From Pararhodobacter sp. (GTDB lineage: Bacteria; Pseudomonadota; Alphaproteobacteria; Rhodobacterales; Rhodobacteraceae), in NCBI GenBank assembly GCA_020832665.1, contig JAFIEG010000046.1:1-32274 (forward strand): a stretch of DNA of 32,274 nucleotides. Reading direction: 5' to 3'. Made by a program: the position numbers and the translations under genes. The notes beneath the pieces were generated by a model that had not been told where the DNA came from, did no database searches, and worked only from the letters and a program-made list of their open reading frames with translations. Shown one piece after another: positions 1 to 6,762 of this stretch. Position 1 is the stretch's first letter; the number at the start of each line of letters is the position of its first letter.

Positions 1-19
1 AACGCCAGGGCCAATGCCG

Positions 20-47
20 GTAGGATGGGCGATATTGCCCATCCTAC
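20..47. repeat. Perfect palindromic hairpin, REP-like
   Basis: An 11-base arm GTAGGATGGGC (20-30) is followed by a 6-base loop and its exact complement (37-47). It lies in the intergenic space left of comM and just before a terminator. A looser relative (GGCGGGGT/ACCCCGCC followed by CTACG) sits at 3811-3833. The form resembles short palindromic intergenic repeats common in proteobacteria. It has no T-tract, so it is probably not a terminator itself. Confidence 0.6.
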
Positions 48-65
48 GAAACCGGGCCATCGCCC

Positions 66-97
66 GCCCGCGCTGCACACCGCCGCGCGGGCTTTTT
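66..97 (+). terminator. Rho-independent terminator of an upstream gene outside the window
   Basis: GCCCGCGC (66-73) pairs with GCGCGGGC (85-92) across an 11-base loop and is followed by five T (93-97), then CTT. It would end a plus-strand transcript arriving from the left, whose gene is not in the window. Confidence 0.7.
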
Positions 98-130
98 CTT
101 GCTCCCCCGCCTGCAAGCGGCCGCTTGTCG

Positions 131-146
131 TTAACCTTTTCCTAAC
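131..146. promoter_or_regulatory. Possible CtrA-type site upstream of comM
   Basis: TTAA (131-134), seven bases, then CTAAC (142-146) differs by one base from the alphaproteobacterial CtrA pattern TTAA-N7-TTAAC. It lies about 45 bases before the comM start. Competence-type genes are CtrA-controlled in some Rhodobacterales, which makes the placement suggestive. A one-mismatch match can occur by chance. Confidence 0.3.
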
Positions 147-191
147 CACGCCGCAGCACTCTGGCGCGAACGGGTTTTCGGGGTAAGCGCG

Positions 192-1712
192 ATGCTGGCA
201 TGCGCCAGGACGGTGGCCTTCGAGGGGGTGCAGGCGCGGACGGTCGAGGCGCAGTGCATCCTCTCGCCCGGCCTGCCTGCCTTTCATGTCGTGGGCCTGC
301 CAGACAAGGCGGTGTCGGAGGCTCGCGAGCGGGTGCGCGCGGCGCTGGCGTCGTTGTCCATCGCGTTGCCGCCCAAGCGCATCACCGTCAACCTGTCGCC
401 GGCCGACCTGCCCAAGGAGGGCTCGCATTTCGACCTGCCGATCGCGCTGGCGCTGCTGGCCGCGCTCGAAATCATTCCGGCCGAGGAACTGGCGCGCACG
501 GTCTCGCTGGGTGAGTTGTCGCTCGACGGGGCGCTGGTGCCCGTGCTGGGGGCGCTGCCCGCCGCGCTGGCCGCCGCCGAAGAGGGGCGCGCGCTTATCT
601 GCCCGCAGCCCTGCGGTGCCGAGGCCGCCTGGGTGGGCGCGGTCGATGTGTTCGCCCCCGGCTCGCTGATCGAGGCCATTCGCCACCTGAACGGCCAGGC
701 ACCGCTGCGCCGCGCCGCGCCGGGCGAGGTGGTGGCCGACGCCGGCCTTCGCGATCTGGCCGATGTCAAGGGCCAGGAGCGTGCCCGCCGCGCGCTGGAA
801 ATCGCTGCCGCCGGCCGTCACCACCTGTTCATGGCCGGCTCGCCCGGTTCGGGCAAGTCGATGCTGGCCGCGCGCATGCCCTCGATCCTGCCGCCGCTTT
901 CGGCGGCCGAGGCGCTGGAAACCTCGATGATCCACTCGCTGGCCGGGCTGCTGGATGAGGGCGGCATCTCGCGCCAGCGCCCTTTTCGCGAGCCCCATCA
1001 CACCGCCTCGGTCGCGGCCATCACCGGCGGCGGGCGTGGCGCCAAGCCCGGCGAGATCAGCCTGGCACATAACGGCGTCCTGTTCATGGACGAGTTCCCC
1101 GAATTCCCGCGTGCGGTGCTGGAAACCCTGCGCCAGCCCATAGAGACCGGCGAGGTGGTGGTGGCGCGCGCCAATGCGCATGTGCGCTATCCCTGCCGCT
1201 TTCTGCTGCTGGCCGCGGCCAACCCCTGCAAATGCGGCTTTCTGACCGAACCCGCCCGCGCCTGCGCCCGCGTGCCGCAATGCGGCGAGGATTATCTGGG
1301 CCGCATATCGGGCCCGCTGATGGACCGTTTTGATCTGCGCATCGAGGTTCCGCCGGTGGCCTGGTCTGACCTCGATCACGCCGCCCCGGGTGAGGGATCG
1401 GCAGCGGTGGCCGAGCGGGTGCTGGCGGCGCGGGCGCAGCAGGCGGCGCGCTTTGCCGACCGGCCCGGGGTGCGGCTGAACGCGGACGCCGAGGGCGCGC
1501 TGCTCGACGAGATCGCCACCCCCGACGCCGAGGGCAAGGCGCTGCTGGCGCGTGCGGCCGAGCGTTTTGGGCTGAGCGCGCGCGGCTATCACCGGGTCTT
1601 GCGCGTGGCGCGCACCATTGCCGATCTCGATGCCAGCGAGGGTGTGCGCCAGCCGCATGTGGCCGAGGCGCTGGGCTATCGGCTTACGATCGGGCCAGAC
1701 AGGAGCGGATGA
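192..1712 (+). CDS. comM: YifB/ComM family Mg-chelatase-like AAA+ ATPase
   Basis: A cytoplasmic AAA+ ATPase of the ComM/YifB family. In Vibrio, ComM is a hexameric helicase that promotes branch migration during integration of transformed DNA; its role here is inferred. The 506 residues match the family length. An N-terminal ChlI-like domain fills about 1-170. The ATPase follows with Walker A GSPGSGKS (216-223) and Walker B GVLFMDE (295-301). A cysteine cluster (NPCKCGF and a further Cys near 364) precedes the sensor segment GPLMDRFDLR, and a C-terminal Mg-chelatase helical domain ends the protein. A GGGG stretch eight bases before the ATG serves as a weak ribosome site. The 3' end overlaps the end of the convergent esterase gene by 29 bases. 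Confidence 0.93.
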   Translation: MLACARTVAFEGVQARTVEAQCILSPGLPAFHVVGLPDKAVSEARERVRAALASLSIALPPKRITVNLSPADLPKEGSHFDLPIALALLAALEIIPAEELARTVSLGELSLDGALVPVLGALPAALAAAEEGRALICPQPCGAEAAWVGAVDVFAPGSLIEAIRHLNGQAPLRRAAPGEVVADAGLRDLADVKGQERARRALEIAAAGRHHLFMAGSPGSGKSMLAARMPSILPPLSAAEALETSMIHSLAGLLDEGGISRQRPFREPHHTASVAAITGGGRGAKPGEISLAHNGVLFMDEFPEFPRAVLETLRQPIETGEVVVARANAHVRYPCRFLLLAAANPCKCGFLTEPARACARVPQCGEDYLGRISGPLMDRFDLRIEVPPVAWSDLDHAAPGEGSAAVAERVLAARAQQAARFADRPGVRLNADAEGALLDEIATPDAEGKALLARAAERFGLSARGYHRVLRVARTIADLDASEGVRQPHVAEALGYRLTIGPDRSG

Positions 1713-2586
1713 AGCGCGCGGTCTCGCCCAGCGTGGCGCGGGCCTCGGGCAGCCAGTTGTGAAAGATTGGCCAGACATGGGGCAGATCGCCCGCCAGCCT
1801 TATGTCGGCTCGCGGCAACGGCCCTTCCATGCGCAGCGCATCGTCGCGCAGGATCTCGCTATCGGCGGCGTGAATCAGCACCGGCGGCGGAGAAGGAAAG
1901 CTGGCGAAGAGCGGCGAGATGCGCGGATCGGCCGGATCGCCGGCGCCGGCGAGCACGAAATCGCGCACCTCGTCCAGCCGGTTGACGGGCAGAAACTGGT
2001 CGCGCCCTGCATTCTGGCGGATGGCCGCGCCGGAAAGGGTGAGATCGGTCCAGGGCGAGAAGGCATAGAAGCCCGCCGGCGCCTGCCCGCGTGCACAAAG
2101 ATGCGACATGAGCGCCAGCGCCAGCCCGCCGCCGGCAGAATCGCCGCCCAGCACGATCTGGCCGGGCTGCCAACCTTTCGCGACAAGCGCGTCCCAGATG
2201 GCGCAGGCGTCTTCAAACGCGGCGGGGAAGGGGTGCTCGGGCGCCAGCCGGTAGCGCGGCAGGAAGGCGGGCAACCTGGCGCGGCGGGCCAGCGCGGCCA
2301 GCATTGCAGAATGGGTCTCGGGCGCGCCCATGATATAGGCGCCGCCATGCAGATGCAGGATCAGCGCGCTCGCCGGCGCGGCCCGGGTTGTCTTGTCGGG
2401 CTCGATCCACAACCCGGCGGGGGTGCCGGGGTGCGGCGCGATGCGGGCACCGCGCGGCGGGTGAAAGGCCAGCCGTGCCTGACGCTCGAAGCGCCGGCGC
2501 GCGGCCAGCGGGTCTGCGCTGCGCGCCATGATCGGGCGGATGGTGGCGCGCAGAAAGGCGCGCAGCAGACGCGCCTGCAGGCTCAT
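1684..2586 (-). CDS. Alpha/beta hydrolase, hormone-sensitive-lipase (HSL) type esterase
   Basis: A 300-residue serine hydrolase of the HSL/family IV esterase group. Visible motifs are the oxyanion-hole HGGAY, the nucleophile elbow GDSAGGG, an acidic residue in the [12 protein letters not shown] segment and a late His in DLPHVW, giving a complete Ser-Asp-His triad. Family members hydrolyse short acyl esters; the substrate cannot be read from sequence. Its ATG overlaps the gshB stop in an ATGA (2583-2586), so it is probably translationally coupled to gshB. No signal peptide is seen, so it should be cytoplasmic. Its last 29 bases overlap the 3' end of convergent comM. Confidence 0.88.
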   Translation of the reverse strand: MSLQARLLRAFLRATIRPIMARSADPLAARRRFERQARLAFHPPRGARIAPHPGTPAGLWIEPDKTTRAAPASALILHLHGGAYIMGAPETHSAMLAALARRARLPAFLPRYRLAPEHPFPAAFEDACAIWDALVAKGWQPGQIVLGGDSAGGGLALALMSHLCARGQAPAGFYAFSPWTDLTLSGAAIRQNAGRDQFLPVNRLDEVRDFVLAGAGDPADPRISPLFASFPSPPPVLIHAADSEILRDDALRMEGPLPRADIRLAGDLPHVWPIFHNWLPEARATLGETARFIRSCLARS

Positions 2587-3533
2587 GGCGTGGCGGCGCG
2601 GCGCGCCTCGATCGCCTCCCAGATGCGCGCGGCGACATTGATGCCGTCGAAGCGCTCCAGCTCCTGTATGCCGGTGGGCGAGGTCAGGTTGATCTCGGTC
2701 AGCCAGTCGCCGATCACGTCGATGCCCACGAAGACCTGCCCGCGCTCGCGCAGAAGCGGGCCGATGGCGGCGCAGATCTCGCGGTCGCGCGCGTTCAGTT
2801 CCACCTTCTCGGGGCGCCCGCCGACATGCATGTTCGAGCGCGTCTCGCCCTCGGCGGGGATGCGGTTGATCGCGCCAACCGGCTCGCCATCAACCAATAT
2901 CACCCGCTTGTCGCCCTTCGACACCGCGGGCAGGAATTTCTGCACGATCAGCGGCTCGCGCGAGAAGCCGGTGAACATCTCGTGCAGCGACGCGAGGTTG
3001 CGGTCGGCCTCATCAAGGCGAAACACGCCGGCGCCGCCATTGCCGTAAAGCGGCTTGAGGATGATGTCGCCATGGCGGTGCTTGAAGTCGCGGATATCGG
3101 CCAGGTTGCGGGCGATCATGGTGGGCGGGGTCAGATCAGGAAATTGCAGTACCAGCAGCTTTTCCGGGTGGTTGCGCACCCAGAAGGGTTCGTTCACCAC
3201 CAGCGTTTGCGGGTGGATCAGCTCCAGCAGATGGGTGGTGGTTATGTAGCTCATGTCGAAGGGCGGGTCCTGGCGCAGCCAGACGACATCGAGCTGGGCC
3301 AGGTCCAGAAGCTCTTCCGCGCCGAAGCTGACATGATCGCCGCGCTGGCGGCGCAGCGTGACCGGCCGCGCCCGGGCCATGATGCGGCCATTGTCCCAGA
3401 TCAGCCGGTCGGGGGTATAGACCCAAAGCGCGTGACCGCGCGCCTGTGCCTCTTCGGCCAGGCGAAAGCTGCTGTCGGCGTCGATATCGACCGCCTCGAT
3501 CGGGTCCATCTGAAAGGCAACGCGCAGGGCCAT
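2583..3533 (-). CDS. gshB: Glutathione synthetase
   Basis: ATP-dependent ligation of gamma-glutamylcysteine and glycine to glutathione in the cytosol. The 316 residues match the bacterial GshB length. The N-terminal segment ([14 protein letters not shown]) is the family's signature; the ATP-grasp domain shows [17 protein letters not shown], a nucleotide-binding stretch around VQKFLP, and the late metal/substrate segment [20 protein letters not shown] chose the ATG at 3533, where homology begins and where AGGAGG (3538-3543) precedes it, over an upstream in-frame ATG at 3608. It is followed by the esterase with a four-base overlap. In related genomes it usually sits right after yraN; here about 600 non-coding bases intervene. 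Confidence 0.95.
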   Translation of the reverse strand: MALRVAFQMDPIEAVDIDADSSFRLAEEAQARGHALWVYTPDRLIWDNGRIMARARPVTLRRQRGDHVSFGAEELLDLAQLDVVWLRQDPPFDMSYITTTHLLELIHPQTLVVNEPFWVRNHPEKLLVLQFPDLTPPTMIARNLADIRDFKHRHGDIILKPLYGNGGAGVFRLDEADRNLASLHEMFTGFSREPLIVQKFLPAVSKGDKRVILVDGEPVGAINRIPAEGETRSNMHVGGRPEKVELNARDREICAAIGPLLRERGQVFVGIDVIGDWLTEINLTSPTGIQELERFDGINVAARIWEAIEARRAATP

Positions 3534-3810
3534 GCAACCTCCTGACCGATTCGCCCGGCCCGTGCCGGGCCGCAGACCGTTGATGGCGCAGAGCGGCGGC
3601 GGATGCAATCTGCCGGTGAAGCTGTTGCGGATCTGTCAGCGAGGTTGCGAGCGGGGATGATCGCCCGGGCCAGCCTGCGACGGCCGCGGCCGGGGTGATG
3701 CGGCCAGCGCTCAGGCAGCCAGGCCCGATGCCCTTGAGACCGGCGGCAGGGACGTGGCGCGCTGCACCCGCCCGTACGTGTTGCGAACTTAGCAAGCAAC
3801 CGAATCGCAA

Positions 3811-3828
3811 GGCGGGGTGAACCCCGCC
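3811..3828. repeat. Short perfect palindrome
   Basis: GGCGGGGT (3811-3818), GA, then ACCCCGCC (3821-3828), followed by CTACG. It resembles the hairpin at 20-47 and the GGGCGGGG/CCCCGCCC hairpin at 30721-30741, suggesting a family of small intergenic palindromes. Confidence 0.55.
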
Positions 3829-3881
3829 CTACGATCGCGTCATCGCGCGTGCGGGAGGTGCACACCCCCAGTTGCGATTGC

Positions 3882-3988
3882 ATTCGATCAGACCCGTTCG
3901 GCTTGATCGAATCCGATACCCTGACCTGCATACCCGCCCGCGCAGCCGCACAGGCAGCGCCTGCAAGTCGCGCGAGGCGGATGGATGG
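3882..3988. repeat. Dispersed intergenic repeat, copy A
   Basis: Starts with a perfect 9-base inverted repeat, ATTCGATCA (3882-3890) and TGATCGAAT (3904-3912). It continues through CCGATACCCTGACCTGCAT, CCCGCCCG, GGCAGCGCC and AAGTCGCGC. The same ordered blocks recur with substitutions at 20602-20680 (copy B), and the first part recurs at 11361-11415 (copy C). All three lie between genes. Confidence 0.65.
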
Positions 3989-4130
3989 GAGCGCGGCTTG
4001 CGGTCGCTTCTTTCCCATCCAGCCGGTGCCGGCAATACATACAACCAAAACCGGTATAACCGCGCCCAACGCCACCGCATTCGCCGTCGCAGGCAGGACC
4101 GATACGATGCTGCCGTCAAGCAGCCGGAGA

Positions 4131-4484
4131 TCAGGCGCAAAGCGCGTTCTCGATAATGTCGATCCGCCCTGCGCCATCAACCAGCGCCACATCGAAGCGT
4201 GCCGCACTGTTCAGCCCGCCGGGCAGCGTGCCCAGATACTCCGCCGCCGCGTCATGGAGGCGGCGTATCTGGCGCTGCGAAAGGCGCTCGACCGCAATCG
4301 CGTGGTTGCGGCCCTTCTTGACCTCGATAAACACCGTTGATTCGCCATCATGTGCGATCAGGTCGATCTCGCCGCCCTTGCCGCGCCAGCGCCTTGCCAT
4401 GATCTTCAGCCCGCGCGTGGCGTAGTGGCGCGCGACCTGGCTCTCGGCCGCCTCGCCCGCCAGATAGCTTACCAATCCGCTCAT
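4131..4484 (-). CDS. yraN: YraN family (UPF0102) endonuclease-like protein
   Basis: A 117-residue member of the UPF0102/YraN family, which has a Holliday-junction-resolvase-like nuclease fold; the biological function is not established. The characteristic core GGEIDLIAHDG..VFIEVKKG, containing the E-x-D and E-x-K catalytic-type residues, is present, as is the C-terminal RFDVALVD. I chose the ATG at 4484 (MSGLVSYLAG), where the family homology begins and which follows a G-rich ribosome-site-like stretch. An ATG at 4505 would also clear the rsmI stop. It lies 28 bases downstream of rsmI, an old association also seen in E. coli (yraL-lpoA-yraN). Confidence 0.9.
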   Translation of the reverse strand: MSGLVSYLAGEAAESQVARHYATRGLKIMARRWRGKGGEIDLIAHDGESTVFIEVKKGRNHAIAVERLSQRQIRRLHDAAAEYLGTLPGGLNSAARFDVALVDGAGRIDIIENALCA

Positions 4485-4512
4485 CGCCCTGCCCCCTTCG
4501 CCCATGCAACGC

Positions 4513-5427
4513 TCATGAGCGCTCGCTGACCGCCAGCGCCAGTTGATAGACCTGCCGGCGCGGCGCGCCATGCGCCGCCGCCACCTGCGCCACCGCCTCG
4601 CGCAGGCTGTGCGATTGTAATGCTTCGCGCAGCGCCGCCGTCAGCACTTCGGAATCGGCCGCGACAGCCTGTGCCCGTCCGATCACCAGCACCATTTCGC
4701 CGCGCATCTCGCGCACGGCAATGGCATCGGCAACCTCGCCCAGTTTTCCGCGGATGATCTCTTCGTGGCGTTTGGTCAGTTCCCGGCACAGCGCGAATTC
4801 CCTCTCGGCCCCGCAATACTGCACCAGATCGGCTAACATTTCGCTAATTCGCTTGGGCGATTCGAACACGATCACCGTTGCCGGAATCGCCGCCGCTTCC
4901 TGCAGGAAGCGCGCCCTGGCGGCTTTTTGCGGCGGCGCGAAGCCCAGAAAGCAGAAACGGTCGCTGGGCAGGCCCGAGACAGTCAGCGCCGCCAGCACCG
5001 ACGAGGCGCCGGGTGCGCTGCGCACGGCATGGCCGGCGGCGATGGCCTCGCGCGCCAGCCGGTAGCCGGGGTCGGCCACCATCGGCGTGCCGGCCTCGGC
5101 GGCATAGGCCACCGAGCGCCCTTCGCCCAGCGCTGCCATCAGCCGGGGGCGCATCTTCTCGCCGTTGTGATCATGATAGGCCAGCAGCTTGCGCCCCCCA
5201 AGCGCGATGCCGTGAATATCCATCAGCCGGCGCAAGCTGCGCGTGTCCTCGGCGGCCAGCACCTCGGCGCCGGCAAGAATGTCGAGCGCGCGCAGGGTGA
5301 TATCGCGTGCGGCGCCGATCGGGGTGGCGATCAGGTGCAGCCCGGGTTCGATTGCGCCGGGTGCGACGCGCTGGCCGGCATCTTGTGTTTGGGCGGCGGT
5401 TTGCCGCGTTGGCGGGGAGGGCGGCAT
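4513..5427 (-). CDS. rsmI: 16S rRNA (cytidine(1402)-2'-O)-methyltransferase
   Basis: RsmI uses S-adenosylmethionine to 2'-O-methylate C1402 of 16S rRNA in the decoding centre. The 304 residues show the tetrapyrrole-methylase fold: LIATPIG near 32-38, the AAEDTR segment (58-63), AYHDHNGE (83-90), an AEAGTP loop (110-115) where E. coli has SDAGTP, GASSVLAALTVSGLP and the late FESPKRI..L segment. The altered loop seems usual for this lineage as far as I recall. An N-terminal extension of about 28 residues precedes the fold. It is divergent from the LpoA-like lipoprotein gene and followed by yraN. Confidence 0.94.
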   Translation of the reverse strand: MPPSPPTRQTAAQTQDAGQRVAPGAIEPGLHLIATPIGAARDITLRALDILAGAEVLAAEDTRSLRRLMDIHGIALGGRKLLAYHDHNGEKMRPRLMAALGEGRSVAYAAEAGTPMVADPGYRLAREAIAAGHAVRSAPGASSVLAALTVSGLPSDRFCFLGFAPPQKAARARFLQEAAAIPATVIVFESPKRISEMLADLVQYCGAEREFALCRELTKRHEEIIRGKLGEVADAIAVREMRGEMVLVIGRAQAVAADSEVLTAALREALQSHSLREAVAQVAAAHGAPRRQVYQLALAVSERS

Positions 5428-5571
5428 GGGCAGTTTCCACTCAATGCGTTTACTTCATCCGGGCTTGTCCTTAGTGTTGCGCCTTGTTGACACCACCGCA
5501 AGCTGCGATCGGATGCCGGCGCCCCCCGCCACCACCACGGCGCCGCCCGGAAAGCCGCCCAAGGAGACGCC

Positions 5572-6762
5572 ATGTCTGTCTTTCGTTCGTTGATCAACCG
5601 CTTCGTTCCCCGGCGCGCGCTGCCCGCCCTGGCCGCCATCGGCCTGCTGGCGGCCTGCGAGCCGGTTTCCTTCACGGCTACCGAGCGCTCGGCGCCGCGC
5701 ATCGACCGCGACGCGCCGGTGCAGGTGGCGTTGCTGGTGCCTGGCGGCTCGGGAGAATCCGGCCGTCAGGTGCTGGCCACGAGCCTGGAGAATGCCGCAC
5801 GGCTGGCGGTGGCAGATCTCGGCGGGGTGGAGATCAATCTGCGCATCTACGAGACCGCCGGCAGCGCCGAGCGCGCCGCCGATGCCGCGCGCCGCGCCGT
5901 GGATGACGGTGCCGGGATCATCCTCGGCCCGGTCTTTTCCTCCGAGGCGCGCGCGGTCGGCGAGGTTGCCGCCGCGAGCGGGGTCAATGTGCTGAGCTTT
6001 TCCAACAATACCGATGTTGCCGGCGGCAATGTCTTCGTGCTGGGCATGACCTTCGAGAACACTGCGCGCCGGATGCTGCAATACGCCGCCAGCGAGGGGC
6101 GCGGGCAAGTGATGATCGTCTCCGAGCGCAACGAGGAAGGCCGCAACGCCGAGGCCGCGATCAGCCGCGCCGTGACGATGACCGATGCTGTCATCGTCGC
6201 CACCGAGCGCTACGCATTCTCGCAGCAGGGTATTGTCGAGGCGCTGCCCGACATCGCCTCGACAGCGCGCTCGTCGGGGGCGCAGACGCTGTTCTTCACT
6301 GCCAACACCGCCGGCGCGCTGCCGGTGCTGGCCCAGCTTCTGCCCGACAACCGGATCGCGCCGCCGCGCTTTCAGTTCATGGGGCTGACGCGCTGGGATA
6401 TCCCGCCCGCGACGCTGCAGATCCGCGGCCTGCAAGACGGCTGGTTCGCGCTGCCCGACCCGGCGGTGACCGCCCGCTTCGAGGCGCGCTATCGCGATGC
6501 GCATGGCAACGATCCGCATCCGATCGCGGCGCTGGCCTATGACGGCATCGCCGCGATCGGTGCGCTGGTCGGAACCGGGCGCTCCGATGCGCTGTCGCGG
6601 GCGGCGCTCACCCAGGGGCAAGGCTTTGTCGGGGTCAGCGGCGTGTTCCGCCTGCGCCCCGATGGCACCAATGAGCGCGCGCTGGCCGTGGCAACCATCC
6701 GCGACGAAGAGGTGCGAATCCTTGACCCCGCGCCACGCGCCTTCGTCGGCCCCGGTTTCTGA
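5572..6762 (+). CDS. LpoA-like penicillin-binding protein activator (periplasmic-binding-fold lipoprotein)
   Basis: A 396-residue lipoprotein: a lipobox LLAAC ends at Cys29, followed by a type-1 periplasmic-binding-protein (Leu/Ile/Val-binding-like) domain (QVALLVPGGSGESG..., GIILGPVFSSEARAV, VNVLSFSNNTDVAG). In E. coli, LpoA is an outer-membrane lipoprotein whose C-terminal domain has this fold and activates the synthase PBP1a. This protein lacks the N-terminal TPR-like half of gamma-proteobacterial LpoA, so the activator role is inferred from fold and synteny with rsmI and yraN. AAGGAG (5561-5566) lies well placed before the ATG. A TTGACA at 5487-5492 may be a -35 box, but no good -10 was found. 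Its end may overlap the start of glnD. Confidence 0.85.
   Translation: MSVFRSLINRFVPRRALPALAAIGLLAACEPVSFTATERSAPRIDRDAPVQVALLVPGGSGESGRQVLATSLENAARLAVADLGGVEINLRIYETAGSAERAADAARRAVDDGAGIILGPVFSSEARAVGEVAAASGVNVLSFSNNTDVAGGNVFVLGMTFENTARRMLQYAASEGRGQVMIVSERNEEGRNAEAAISRAVTMTDAVIVATERYAFSQQGIVEALPDIASTARSSGAQTLFFTANTAGALPVLAQLLPDNRIAPPRFQFMGLTRWDIPPATLQIRGLQDGWFALPDPAVTARFEARYRDAHGNDPHPIAALAYDGIAAIGALVGTGRSDALSRAALTQGQGFVGVSGVFRLRPDGTNERALAVATIRDEEVRILDPAPRAFVGPGF

Larger units (their letters stand above)
3534..4130. other. Non-coding gap between yraN and gshB carrying repeats
   Basis: Open frames here have no convincing protein character and I see no gene. The stretch holds a short palindrome (GGCGGGGT/ACCCCGCC, 3811-3828), a 9-base inverted repeat (3882-3912) and copy A of a dispersed repeat (about 3882-3988). 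The left part (3534-3810) shows nothing recognisable. The gap separates gshB from yraN/rsmI, so gshB may have its own promoter here; no strong -35/-10 pair was found. Confidence 0.6.

Noticed and set aside
1618-3048. Plus-strand open frame over the esterase and gshB genes
   Set aside because: Covers two convincing minus-strand genes and shows no domain.
3401-4207. Minus-strand open frames in the yraN-gshB gap
   Set aside because: Composition is Arg/Ala-rich without motifs, frames disagree with one another, and the stretch contains intergenic repeats.
4513-5427. RsmI AEAGTP loop as a loss-of-function change
   Set aside because: As far as I recall, this form is common in Rhodobacterales RsmI, and the rest of the fold is intact.
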